From: Trichoplax adhaerens
Lineage: Eukaryota; Placozoa; Uniplacotomia; Trichoplacea; Trichoplacidae
Length of the DNA stretch: 64,000 nt
Direction of reading: 5' to 3'
NCBI RefSeq assembly: GCF_000150275.1
Contig: NW_002060949.1
Span: 3,804,499-3,868,498, forward strand
The translations under genes were made by a program, and so were the position numbers. Below the pieces are notes generated by a model, which saw only the letters and a program-made list of their open reading frames with translations, did not search any database and was not told the origin of the DNA. Position 1 is the first letter of the stretch. Every line of letters begins with the position of its first letter. This document shows positions 22,105 to 34,588 of this stretch, piece after piece.

Positions 22105-24368
22105 ATGCCCTCTCCTGTCGTTATAAATGCAACCGATTTTTACACTCGATATCGGTTGCAGTTAGATAGCATTCGCAATTTTAGCATACTTAAGTTGCTC
22201 TTTTCAATCGGCTGTCTAATATGTTGTATTCTGTTGGCTACTTTCTTCACATTTTACTTTGACAACGCTTTTATTATAGTTCCTTTTATTGGTTGTAGCA
22301 TAGTAAGTAATTATGATAACTAAAATTATTTTATTTTAATGACATCGAACGATTCTCTTATTAAATAATTACTACGGTTCGATGTCGATATTCAAAAAGA
22401 GCCAATTACAGCCACAAGCTTTTAAAATGAATCTGTAGGCTACGGATTTTGCATTATAAACTTACACGTACTGTATGATATTACTACAAGCGTATTCTCG
22501 ATTGTGCTAGAACTGTTTCGGTGACATAGCTCTTAAATCTTTGATTTATTTATGTTAACCAGACCTTGCAAATTAACTTTAATAGTATCGTATTAGATAG
22601 TGATTCGTTAAATAAAATGTTGGTGCCTTAACAATGACATACAACGCAAATAAGTACTTGAATGTATCGAATTGTACTAGACGTGTGAGTGTATCCATTT
22701 CTCTTAACGTAATTTCGGTACAATCTATAGTCATTATGATTTTATAAGTCTTCATGCAGCCAATTTAGTCGATTAAGATCTGTTTAACACATTTGTAATT
22801 ACTAAAGTTACATTATAGGGTGTGTATATACTATGATATGATCATTATTGACTATAAACTAATGACAGAAAAACGCTAAATTTTTATGTTTTAGACTATT
22901 CTTTCTTCCATCATGAACGCTTATATTTTCTCAGCAAAAACCCGTCTTGGTACTTTCTTGAGTAACGTAAGTAACTAATAATTTGTAGCATACGTTCTTA
23001 ATATCTTCAAGCTATCATATGTATATTTTACTGTTTTAAACAAGGCAATAATTATCATTAATTAATTTATCACTATAAAGTATCATTATGTTTACTGTAA
23101 CATGGTTTTATCGGAGATAAAGTTAACCCTTCCCAATTTACTCATACATATTTCGTAAGCAATCGACTATAGGAATCCTACATTAGCTCCTATACCTGAA
23201 GATTAATACGAATACAGTTGATCATTTCATTATTTTGACCACATCAATTTTGCTTAAAATAAGGATTTTATTTTATCCATTACAACTTGTTTTTAACCAA
23301 CATTATAGATAACGATTTGTTACGTATCTTAATTTACATCATCTGATTATCTTGTAATAGATTCTTTAAGTAGAGACGATTCACTCACTAACTCTAGCCT
23401 ATTAAATTAATCGATTTTGTACAAGTTTGATAATGTCTGTGTTGGCAAAAATTCGGCTTTAATTTTTAATAATTACGTTATGATATAAAATAAATTTGAT
23501 TGCAGTACAGAAACTACTTAAATTTACGATAAGTATATTTTTGATCGGTTGAAATATGATCACTACTCTTACATTTAATTATTTCTCTTCATCTATAATA
23601 ATCCTATATTAGATAGTACCGCAGCATTTTTTTCTTAGAGAATCACAATCATTTAAATCTTTTAAATTAAATTTTATGTTTTTACTTGGTCATAAGCCGG
23701 CAGGATACCGATATTTCATTGCTGCACTTGATCTTCCTCTTGCAGTGGCTTTTGGCATGTATGTTTACTTATGTATTAATGCGCCAAGTGACAACAGGAT
23801 AAAGCCAACAATTGTCAGTTTTACAGTTCTCGCCTTCTTAGCACTGTTATCGGCAGGCTATTTCGAGACAACTATGAGAAGTGTATACATCTCGGCATAT
23901 GTAAGTATGGCAGTGTTTCCTTTATAAAAACGGTACATGGTGATATATTAGAAAGTATTGAATGCATTGCTAGGTATAATATACGCATTTTTCAAATACT
24001 CGTATATGACCAAGAATTATCATTTTATGGAGAATGACTTTCTGTGACATAATATTTTAAAGCAAAGTTATCCTGGATAATCATGATTCACTATTAAGTG
24101 AGGTATTTTTATTGTCCTTGAATTATAGCTAAGAGCAGTTCAGATACGGAATCGCAGAAATCAGCGTCGTTCTCGAAATACTAATACGCCTACCAATACC
24201 AATGCAAATGTTGAAAGTAGTTATGTTGACAATTATAGTAATCCTCCGGTCGCTAACCCGAGTGCAATGCCGTCTCGATCTGCAGTTGACGAGCCACCAA
24301 CAGCCCCTATGGATCCGCCGCCATATGATGATGATGATGATGATGATGTGAAGCCATTAGTTCCATAA
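22105..24368 (+). CDS. Tetraspan PY-family gene B (intact)
   Basis: Four phase-0 exons: 22105-22302 (66 codons), 22895-22966 (24), 23697-23900 (68) and 24129-24368 (80 including TAA), giving 237 aa. All donors are GTAAGT; acceptors are TTTTAG, CATAAG and TTATAG. Predicted membrane segments lie at about residues 28-49, 53-77, 101-116 and 127-146. It is closest to gene A: DFYTRYRLQLDSIRN against EFYQRYRQQIDGIRN, and exon 3 motif LPLAVAFGMYVYL. The tail starts with a basic Arg/Asn-rich stretch just after segment 4, which suggests a cytosolic tail. It ends with PPPY (about 221-224) followed by seven Asp encoded by a (GAT)7 run and then VKPLVP. The PPPY is a canonical WW-domain ligand. Function is unknown. 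AATAAA signals lie at 24376 and 24442. Intron 1 carries a 10-bp inverted repeat (22341-22350/22377-22386). Confidence 0.85.
22341..22386. repeat. 10-bp inverted repeat in gene B intron 1
   Basis: GACATCGAAC (22341-22350) pairs with GTTCGATGTC (22377-22386) across a 26-nt loop. Confidence 0.6.
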
Positions 24369-24642
24369 ATGCGCTAATAAAATGTAGAGAGATATAGATT
24401 AATACAACTTCATAGCTGCTATTGGTATTTATATATGCAATAATAAATTAATAGTGTCTGACTGTAATTTCTAAATTGACTATTAAAATTCACTGATAAC
24501 TTAAAGAATTATCTAGTAAAATAGTATGTTAAAAATTAAAGCGAATATTTAGTGTCTAGTTGATTTTAATTGCTTAATAACCACTAAAGACGTGATAGCC
24601 GGTAATGGATAGAGATTATATCAGCTGTTATGCTCAGTGTAG

Positions 24643-24957
24643 GATACGATACTGATGGTAGTTTAGATGTAGTTGTAGATATTTTGTTTCTAGCGATATA
24701 CGTAATACAGTATTTCAATGTTAAATAACTATATATTGCAAGCGCTGTTCATATTTAATATGGTACTAGTTGAGATGTTAGTATAATAAGTATAATTAAG
24801 TCTAATGTAGCTCGGTAGCGATAAGCAAGTCATTATTTACGGTTAATTATTTAAGGACCGCGTGTAAGGGAGTACATTTGTTTAGGTGTTCTTCTTCTCT
24901 GTAAGAGCTACCAGCCGTGAGATATAACTGTAAATAAAAACCCATTTCATGGTAACA
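24643..24957. repeat. Dispersed duplicate, copy 2 (3' of gene B)
   Basis: Collinear with 10719-11060, which lies 3' of gene A. Confidence 0.7.
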
Positions 24958-25223
24958 GAAAGGAGATTAAAATATTTGAGAAAGATACAGCTATGGTTAT
25001 TCTACTATATAAGACCCAGCTCGAGTATTGGTATTTAATAAATACAATAACAATAAATAACGTATGTTAAGTACGCGTAATATAAATTCGCTCACTTATT
25101 TTTGTAAGTTAAGGAAAGTCGAATATAGGAAAGGTACTGTGCTACATTTTACTGTAATTAAGCTTGCCGTATTGTACTGTGTCACTATCCTCAAACCACG
25201 AACAGTAACTCGTAATTAATTAA

Positions 25224-26600
25224 TACTAGTGCAAACTCCCGTCGCTTTACTGACGGTTTACGATAATGTGCTCATTTAACAGAGGTTCAGTAACTATCAG
25301 ATCGCTGACTAACGAACATTATCCTCTTAGAAATACTTTTTGTAATATGATATATAGCAATCAAAAATAACCGGGACAGGGGAACTATAGTAGGGTAACA
25401 CTACGAATTGCAAGAGAGCAATAGAACTAAGAGTACCTACTGATGTGTATCAATCACTTTTCAAATTTCGTTAAGTAACTTTCGTATTAGTATGTTTACC
25501 GAATAAGGATGGTTACTATATACAGTATAGAAATCAAAAGTAATTGGGACAGGGGAACTACAGTAGGATAACACTACGAATTGCAAGAGAGCAATAGAAC
25601 TAATAGTACCTACTGATGTGTATCAATCACTTCTACCTTCTCAATAATATTTACATAAATCCTACAGATCATTCATTTCTATACCAATTCAAATTTCGTT
25701 AAGTAACTTTCATATTAGTAATCGGGACAGGGGAACTACAGTAGGATAACACTACGAATTGTAAGAGAGCAATAGAACTAATAGTACCTACTGATGTGTA
25801 TCAATCACTTCTACCTTCTCAATAATATTCACATAAACCCTACAGATCATTCATTTCTATACCAATTCAAATTTCGTTAAGTAACTTTCGTATTAGTATG
25901 TTTACTGAATAAGGATGGTTGCTATATACGGTATTAATGCTATGTTAAGGTTGGTGAGCGAAACTTTCAAATATACGTTTATGGTCAATTTCTTAATAAA
26001 ATTAACAGATAGTATTATCATTCGATATTATATATATCCTAGTAACAGTAATATACTATGCTATATTAAGATTAGTTAATGGTCCAGAGCACATTATGAT
26101 AACTAATGTACAGTGATGGACATACCAAGTTAAGATTAGCAGGTACTGTAAGATATCTACAGTGCGGTAGAATGTCCTTCGTACTGTGGTCAATTCTATA
26201 CCAATCATTATAATGTGTCTAAGGATCGCTGTCGTATGCAAGCAAAGCTTGCTCTGTCGATAACAACCGTTATAAGAAAATGTAACAATCAAAATGGCTG
26301 TATAGAAAACTCTATAAAGATTCTATGTTTATTCAATTTTCATCAGAATATTACATGAAATCAAAATTTAAAGGCCCAGTGGCCACCCTTAGCGATATAA
26401 CGAATACTATTTTAATAATCAGTACTCTGCAGAAATTACTACCTTAGAGCTATTCGTTTTACATGAAGAAATCTTTAGGTTAAAAGTACTGTAAGAATCT
26501 TATACTGACCTATTGAAATGAACCCATAATCAGAGTCATTTAACAGTAGTATAAATACCCCCGCGCTGCTCATTTCAAGGGACGGTGGGTGGGATAAGTT
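25224..26600. repeat. 1.37-kb dispersed repeat, copy 1
   Basis: Nearly identical to 34589-35956, with a net 9-bp length difference. Both start TACTAGTGCAAACTCCCGTC and end near CATTTCAAGGGA.GGTGG. Inside are three tandem units of about 170-180 bp with the landmark GGGACAGGGGAACTA. Flanking sequences of the two copies are unrelated on the left, so the ends look like true boundaries. There are no clear terminal inverted repeats and no long open frame. A non-autonomous mobile element or a segmental duplicate are both possible. Confidence 0.8.
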
Positions 26601-26941
26601 ACCTTTTCTGTAAGCTATTCTCATGGAAATTATGAATGACTATGTGAACATCGTTGTTATAATTTACTCATACGATTGTAGATTGATTCCTTCACAAATC
26701 TGATTAATGAATTAGATTCTTTTTTGAGTTTCAAGCCTTTTTCTTTCGTATTACAGTAGAATTTATTTATTTATTTATTACTCACTTCTAAGCGTAGGTA
26801 TGAGAAGTACTGATATTAACGAACAGTAAATTTAACATGAACTAACAAGTTTACCTACTGAGTATAATTTTACTGTAAAGAAACTTTTGAATATTTTTAT
26901 TTCAGTGTACTGTAAGTGGAGAGGTGATCAATATCGAACCC

Positions 26942-27258
26942 TGTAATGAGGGGGGGGGGGGAGTTTGTGTGTTGTTGTAATTGGATGGGTATATCCTTAG
27001 TATGATATGAGAGAGATTCTAAAGGAAGAAGAGATCCTTTATTTAGACATAGAGGAGATCATAAGCGTACTCTAAGCAGGAATAGGACAAGGTAGACAAT
27101 TGTGAGACATGCAATGAGATAAGAATTGAGTAATGCATCAATTATTTTATAGAAGTGTATAACTATTTATACAGTAGTGTGCTGCCCTATAGGACTCTAC
27201 TACAAGACATATCGTAGTTACAACTTTACATGAAGTACACGAAGTACATAATATTACA
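26942..27258. mobile_element. Putative small inserted element (317 bp)
   Basis: It interrupts a sequence that is continuous at 12973-13157. The insert starts TGTAAT and ends ATTACA, a 6-bp terminal inverted repeat. It is flanked by AACCC (26937-26941) and GACCC (27259-27263), while the uninterrupted copy has a single GGACCC, which suggests a 4-5 bp target duplication. A run of about 12 G lies just inside the left end. It has no open frame of note, so it would be a non-autonomous, MITE-like element. Confidence 0.5.
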
Positions 27259-27723
27259 GACCCTATAGTATTTCGCTTTCATTATAAAACACTAATAATA
27301 CGCAATGATCACAATTTTCAACAAAAGTTGCTTAGATAACTTGGATAGCAAATCTTACATCTTGTAAAATTACTTTATGACACCAGACATACAGAATTGA
27401 GTCGGGTGAATGAATCTATTGCTAAATACACTGGATGATATGCAGTGCTATGATTTATTTACAAGTTCTTCGATGGTATTTAAGTCAAGCGCTTTATACG
27501 TATGGTTTTAAGCCTAAAATTAACAAGCTTTCATGAATGTTTGGAATAGCATTACAGTTCGTAACGATTTGTTTTAATATCCAATTCATAGTGTAGTGAC
27601 TCTATTAACAATCATCAATGTTTTAAATATTGTTAGAGTACCTTATAAGTTCTACGAAATGGTCACATCAGATATTTATGTACTTGTGTCTAAAAATGCC
27701 TATTGGAGTAACTAAGTTCGTAG

Positions 27724-27815
27724 CTGAGTCTGATTAATCCGCTGTAGATATTGGCGTAGCGGCCAGTGGATTACCACAAGAATATGCATTTAATACTGCT
27801 TCACCCTCAATTTAG
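27724..27815 (+). pseudogene. Decayed exon 4 of a C-type family gene
   Basis: Following a TCGTAG acceptor-like site, these 92 nt resemble the 96-nt exon 4 of C1 and C3. The end reads GLPQEYAFNTASPSI then TAG, against QYPPGYGFSTPSPSV in C3, and the start (CTGAGTCTGATTAA) resembles CTCATGCTGATTAA. The 4-nt shortfall shifts the frame between the two parts, and the PPGY motif has become PQEY. The 250 bases upstream show weak traces of exon 3, ending with GAAATGG where C3 has CAAATGG before its donor. A dead, older relative of the C genes. Confidence 0.55.
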
Positions 27816-29557
27816 CGAAATTACGTATTCTATTCATTGTTATTCATCCAGGTTTTGGATCAATCATAATGTACTTAATGGATTAATTGATACAGGTATC
27901 TAGATCATAACGGTTTTAAACCGAACCGAACCTTTCTCAGGTCTAGATACAGCTAGGGCACATAGCTGTCATAATATTTAGTTCAAAGAATCTTTTATTA
28001 CACTTACTGCAATAGAACAGTAAATAGTTCTAAAAATGGAGTTAATTTATATATTTTGGCTTAGTCACGATCTGCTATCTTTAATATCATCTTTAATTGA
28101 ATATTTAAGTAGAAACAATCAGTGATAATTTGTTATGTATATAATTATACAGTATTGCATATCATAGCATGCAGCGGATTCATGATTATGGCTAAAGCAG
28201 AAAGCTATATATAGAGGCTTCATCTCTTTGATACTGCACATGTATACTTCAATAAGTCGCAATGGCGAATTACATACAATATAGAATTTGGAGAGCAACA
28301 GTTCCAGGCTGGACGAGTGTTTGATCCATTTAGCAAAGCCTTACGCACAATGTTTTCATTATCCAATTGCAATTATCGAGTTAAAGAGATACTAGAGTGT
28401 TTATCTAAAAACGTTAGAGCTCTGTATGAAATTATGCATACCATATATTGCCTTACTAGTGTGATTTGCCGAGCAAATAAGTAACATTTGAAGTACAAGA
28501 TAAGTTCTTGCAGTTGCATTGATAGCCCTATTCAATGTTAATTGAATAAAATTACTTTATTACTGATCCTAAGCTATACGGTATATAAAAAATCGCTCAA
28601 GACTCATATCCATCGATCAACTTGTATTGATTTCCTTGTATAAATTGTTCTTATGGGGTCATTCACAACTATGCCAATTTCGTCATAACTAGGCTGACTA
28701 GTGGCCGCTGTCATACTAGTGCATGCAGTTATACAACTTATACGCCTTGATCGCTTTGTCATCAGTTCAGACCTGGCTCGGCAATAACGTTGGAATCGTG
28801 ATATTGACTGTACTGTGCTTTTACAGGTTCATCTGTCAGTTGTATTGAAAGTCTTTAATTTTCGGTTTGAGTGATTATGATAATACTCATTTATTGTGAG
28901 CCGGCTTGGATATCACTAGCAATAGTGTTTGCATCAAGTCGATTGCTGTAGGTTCTTATGATCGACTTGATCCTAGTGTTTTTACGTAGCAGCAACAGCA
29001 ATTATAATACCGCCAGCTCTAGAGCATCTTAGAAGTTGCTGGTCTTACCTTGCCTAGACTGCTGTACAGTACAGTACAGTACAGTTAGATTTAGCATCTT
29101 TCTAAAGTTAATACTGTAAACAAAAATTGAGAGAGTGATCGCCAAGTTCATTAACGAACCTGAGAAACGTTCAGATGCGGAAATTTCAGCCTTCTTAGAC
29201 TTTAACTTTAAGACATGGTGACTAAAAGTTAGTTGGTTAATGAAAATGGAGGAATGTATGGGCAGGGATTACTTAATAACTTTCGAGCAGCCCCTGTTTT
29301 AAAGGGGGGAGGGACCTAAGTAGGCACCGCGTAGATCATGGGGATCTCCGAATGCGTCATTAACTAACTCTTCGATGTCCACGTGACCATCAAACAAGGC
29401 ATACAGTACAGTACAGTACAGTACAGTACTGTACCGAGTATAAACGCTTAAAATACTGTAGGAAAAGCATCCACTTCCCGCATCCAGTGCGCAACTTGGA
29501 AGACATTGAACGAAAGATATTTCTTCTCTGTATTTTCTCATACGCGATTGAACAAAA

Positions 29558-31148
29558 ATGGCAGATCAAAGCGCTTCACTGAATCAGCTATTCCGCCAAC
29601 GTATTGCTGGCTATATGAAAGCCATTCTTATCTTTAATAGTTGTAAATTAGCTGCATCTATTGGAGCTCTGGTCTCTGCAGTTTTTATCAGACTAAACCT
29701 CCCCGGGATTCTAGCATACTATTACGTGTTGCCTTTGGTCGGTGCTTCGGTGGTAAGTGTTAGCCGTCGTTAGGATGCGTATTGTGGTAGTTGACCGTTA
29801 GTACATTACTACAATAGCCTAATATTGGTAGTGCCATAGTACTGTACAATAATAACAGATCTACGAACTGCATTCAACTTCAGTTACGAAACTCTTTGGC
29901 AAAAGTACAGCACAGTGTATTTCACGTGAAATGGAATTGTCCCTTTGTCCTTGGGTTCTATTACAGTAGAGTACATCATTCACATTTATATGTTACGTTA
30001 TTAATTACTTACTTTAATGTGGCTTTATGAAACGTATCAAACAATCAATAGGAATGATCGCAAAGGGCTCTTTGCTCGGGTTGCACACAGTATGATACAA
30101 CACTACATCGGGGACTCTTTGCAATCCTTGTGAAATAAATATTTTATTGGTCTGTGCGTGCTTGAAATTCCTTTAATACGGACACAATGCTGGTCTAAAT
30201 TCCGTGATAGAACGGTTCCCTTTGATGTTTGACTTTTATTAATGAGTCCTGTCGCTGTCTTTCTTTTTAGTAGTTTTTGATATGGATTCAACTGTAACAT
30301 GATTCTGCTAGTAGTAAATGAAGTAACAGACCAAATTCCATACAAAATACTGGTACATTATTAGGATGTGGCAGCCTACTTTGCTGCCTCCAAATATTTC
30401 AAGCAAATTGCCGCTACCAGGGACTACTCGACTAAAAATTCTCCCCTCAAAGCCGTAACTAAAAATATTTCCCCTATTCCAAAAATACATTACAGTACAG
30501 TTGTTGTATATGTCATATATATACTGTACATTACCATCAGAATAGATGTGAGCTCATCAAGCAGAGGAAGCACAAATGACATTTTAGTAACAAAGCAGTT
30601 TCTGCACTCTTGGACAGTACAGTACAGCATTTCATGGCATATTTATTTAATTATAATATAATGATTTACTGTTAATTACCCAAGTTGTCATTACAATACT
30701 GTATATGTACTGTACTAGTTCCGTAGATAACAACAAATCTCACAGCTTCCTTTATGCGGTAATTACATCTATAACGACGTTTTGTCTACATAATAAAGGG
30801 GATTTACCCAACTGCTGTTATCGTACAGTTAGCAATTGTACTGTACACTGTACAGTCGATCTTACCATTTTGAAATTCAGTCTTTCGTACACCTCGCTGA
30901 AACTGCTCTGCCGATGCATTATATCCACTTACTGTACAGTATAGCCCTCTTCATTAAATGGCAATATTTTAAAAAATTTTTCTCGCAGAGTTGTTACTAT
31001 CTATTTATCTGTAAGCTATACCATTGGCTGTACGTACTTGACAATATCTAGTATTGATGCAACGTGCAGTTATTACAATTCTCTAATATTCATCAACTTT
31101 TTTCGTCGATTGGTAATTTTTAGACATTCATCGCTTCAGCCGCTGTGT
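29558..31148 (+). CDS. Tetraspan family gene C2, cut by assembly gap
   Basis: Exon 1 (29558-29752, 65 codons, donor GTAAGT) is intact: MADQSASLNQLFRQRIAGYM.., membrane segment 1 at about 22-44, start of segment 2 ending GASV. It matches C3 exon 1 except around residues 46-56 (RLNLPGILAYYY against RQNFPILPAFYY). Only 25 nt of exon 2 (31124-31148) are visible before the 50-N gap, so exons 3 and 4 are missing. The gene may be complete in reality, may be an alternative haplotype of C3, or may be a first exon feeding the C3 exons. Context before the ATG (CGATTGAACAAAA) is shared with C3. Confidence 0.65.
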
Positions 31149-31198
31149 NNNNNNNNNNNNNNNNNNNNNNNNNNNNNNNNNNNNNNNNNNNNNNNNNN
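31149..31198. other. Assembly gap (50 N)
   Basis: Fifty unknown bases within exon 2 of C2. Sequence after the gap (from 31199) restarts at a position matching 29354, so the two sides overlap in content. Confidence 1.
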
Positions 31199-31392
31199 GC
31201 GTCATTAACTAACTCTTCGATGTCCACGTGACCATCAAACAAGGCATACAGTACAGTACTGTACTGTACCGAGTATAAACGCTTAAAATACTGTAGGAAA
31301 AGCATCCACTTCCCGCATCCAGTGCGCAACTTGGAAGACATTGAACGAAAGATATTTCTTCTCTGTATTTTCTCATACGCGATTGAACAAAA

Positions 31393-33345
31393 ATGGCAGA
31401 TCAAAGCGCTTCACTGAATCAGCTATTCCGCCAACGTATTGCTGGCTATATGAAAGCCATTCTTATCTTTAATAGTTGTAAATTAGCTGCATCTATTGGA
31501 GCTCTGGTCTCTGCAGTTTTTATCAGACAAAACTTCCCCATTCTTCCAGCATTCTATTACGTATTGCCTTTGGTCGGTGCTTCGGTGGTAAGTGTTGACA
31601 ATAGCGTAATATTGGTAGTGCCATAGTACTGTACAATAACAGATCTACTAACTAAATTCAACTTAAGTCACGAAACTCTTTGGCAAAAGTACAGCACAGT
31701 ACGAGTATGCACACGGCTTGCTTTTTTTCTGAATTCCACTTCACGTGAAATGGAATTGTCCCTTTGTCCTTGGGTTCTATTAACAGTAGAGTACATCATT
31801 CGCATTTATATGTTACGTTATTAATTACTTACTTTATTGTGGCTTTATGAAACGTATCAAACTATCAATAGGAATGATCGCAAAGGGCTCTTTGCTCGGC
31901 TTTCACACAGTATGGTACAACACTACATCGGGAACTCTTTGCAATCCTTGTGAAATATTTTATATTGGTCTGTGCGTGCTTGAAATTCCTTTAATACGGA
32001 CACAATGCTGGTCTAAATTCCGTGATAGAACGGTTCCCTTTGATGTTTGACTTTTATTAATGAGTTTAAGCACTCTCTGAATAAACCCAAAATGGACATT
32101 GTTAATTATTTTTTTATAATATTCATATAGACACTAAACCGTTTCCTGTCCCTGTCTTTCTTTTTAGTAGTTTTTGATATGGATTCAACAGTAACATGAT
32201 TCTGCTAGTAGTAAATGAAGTAACAGACCAAATTCCATACAAAATACTGGTCCATCATTAGGATGTGGCAGCCTACTTTGCTGCCTCCAAATATTTCAAG
32301 CAAATTGCCACTACTAGGGACTACTCGACTAAAAATTCTCCCCTCAAAGCCGTAACTAAAAACATTTCCCCTATTCCAAAAATACATTTTACAGTACAGT
32401 TGTTGTACTGTACTGTATATGTCATATATTTACAGTACATTACCATCAGAATAGATGTGAGCTCATCAAGCAGAGGAATGTTATCGTACAGTTAACAATT
32501 GTACTGTACTGTACTGTACACCAGTCGATCTTACCATTTTGAAATTCAGTCTTTCGTACACCTCGCTGAAACTGCCCTGCCGATGCATTATAGCCACTTA
32601 CTGTATAGCCCTCTTCATTAAATGGCAATATTTTAAAAAATTTTTCTCGCAGAGTTGTTACTATCTATTTATCTGTAAGCTATACCATTGGCTGTACGTA
32701 CTTGACAATATCTAGTATTGATGCAACGTGCAGTTATTACAATTCTCTAATATTCATCAACTTTTTTCGTCGATTGGTAATTTTTAGACATTCATCGCTT
32801 CAGCCGCTGTTGTTTATATGTTCATTTCGGACGAAAGAAAAGAGCATTTCATAAGTAATGTAAGTATGTCAATATATTATGAACTAGCTATTACAACGTT
32901 TACATCTAACCGTAAATTGATGTATTTTGCAAATCTGATAGGTAATCCTATACCGCATAGGAATTATTGTATGCCAGATACCGTTGGCTGTCGGATTTGG
33001 TTTAAACATCTATTTAGTTTCTATTTCTTCTTATGCCTATATACCGTCTATTGTGTACCTTGTCTTTTCTGGCCTCATCATATTCTTCCTTGGAATTGGA
33101 AGTTCGGTATGCATGCGAAGAGTTTACGCTATCAAATGGGTAAGTCGTTTTTGATGCGATTGTAGATCAAAACTGTCTTACAGAATTTTAATGGAATTGC
33201 GACCATTTTTATGCACATATTTAATATTGTAATCATAATCCCTCCATAGCTCATGCTGATTAACTCGGCCAGGAATACTGTTCCTGCATCTGCCAATCAA
33301 TACCCGCCAGGATATGGGTTTAGTACTCCTTCGCCTTCGGTTTAA
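31393..33345 (+). CDS. Tetraspan PY-family gene C3 (intact)
   Basis: Four phase-0 exons: 31393-31587 (65 codons), 32788-32859 (24), 32942-33139 (66) and 33250-33345 (32 including TAA), giving 186 aa. All donors are GTAAGT; acceptors are TTTTAG, GATAG and CATAG. Membrane segments lie at about residues 22-44, 50-78, 100-118 and 124-145. Exon 3 starts VILYRIG and carries IPLAVGFGLNIYL, the counterpart of IPIAVAFGMYIYL in gene A. The tail is short (31 residues) with one PPGY (about 174-177). Introns 2 and 3 are only 82 and 110 bp, equal or nearly equal to C1. An AATAAA lies at 33747 at the same relative place as in C1. The start is the first ATG, in context AAAAATGG. Confidence 0.85.
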
Positions 33346-34588
33346 CGTAATTTATCTTTTGTATCTACTCATTCATTGCTTGTTGATGCTAAGTTTTAAA
33401 TCATTTTTATGCTGACAAATTAATCATCAGTGTATAAATGTCCAAAGTTTACTAATATGATTTGTTAACGTAGAAAGGACATTTTTTAACTGTCATCACA
33501 TATAATTTGAAGAACCATATATAGTACTATATTTTTTAGCCGTAGCACGTTGAAACACCGTAGAAAGATCTTCAATCTTATGGATTTTGCCTAGCGATGT
33601 AAAGGCATTTAATAGTTTTTTACCGTATTCATTTTACTCGTAGTTAATATAATACGATCCGTCGATTAGTTACTGCATGCTAAAGAAAAGCCATATGCGT
33701 ATATCGACTCTTTACTTTTGGTCTTGATATTATTCTCCTATATTACAATAAAAATCGAAATGTTCAATATTCATAACAGTGTCAACAGCAGCGTTATAAA
33801 ATATAAAATATATTGCATTATGTGCAATATATTGATACATTGTATTACTTCCGGACTTGGGAGCATTGAGTCTACTAGTCCTCGCAATTGACATAGGAAG
33901 CAGTCGAACCCTTGCTCGTGATACTTGGTATCTACTGTATATACTTGTATTGTATTTTTTACTTTACAGTACATATTACTGTCACTACTGCACCATGACA
34001 GATTAGTTGTGTAGCCTTAAAGATGAAGTTGCAATCATAATTGTACAAGTCTTAGTTTGAAGTAATTTAATAGGCATCTATTATTAATTCATTAATTAAT
34101 CTACAGTATACTTACTGTATATACAGTACAGTACATCAAGTAGAAGCCGATTTTTTTGGTAATACCATCACGGCCAAACGGAGTAGGCGTATACTAGAAA
34201 TATCATGTTCCAGCGCTTGACGTTGCTCAAATTTGTTGTAATTCAATATACAATATACTATATTACATGTAAAAATTTCTATGTGAAGTTAGTAGACATT
34301 GCACGTTACTTTACAATTTGGGCGATAATGCTTGGCTACGCGGGTTATGTTTACAGTATTGTCACGGTACGCCGTTACCAAATGAGTAAGTAACTGTTAA
34401 TGAATGTATAATCAAATAAGGCTATACAGTATGTCGTATGTGATAGCTTGTAGCTACCTAAGGATGAGAATATCTACTGCATGTACTGTACTGTACATAT
34501 TTAGTAATGTATGATAGTGATAACGGTAACTTAAATTCTCACTGCTTAACACTGGAATTCATTGTAGAAATCTATTTAAGCGCGTGTG

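Larger units (their letters stand above)
24400..29060. other. Repeat-rich stretch between B and C2
   Basis: It holds the second copy of the gene A 3' block (24643-24957), the 1.37-kb block (25224-26600), an insertion-like element (26942-27258) and a decayed family exon 4 (27724-27815). There is also an inverted repeat ATCAAGTCGAT at 28933-28943 with 28961-28971. No intact gene was seen. Confidence 0.5.

Noticed and set aside
34205-34393. 62-codon hydrophobic open frame followed by GTAAGT
   Set aside because: The collinear C1 copy near 18755-18900 has in-frame stops and the position is 3' of the complete gene. Probably chance.
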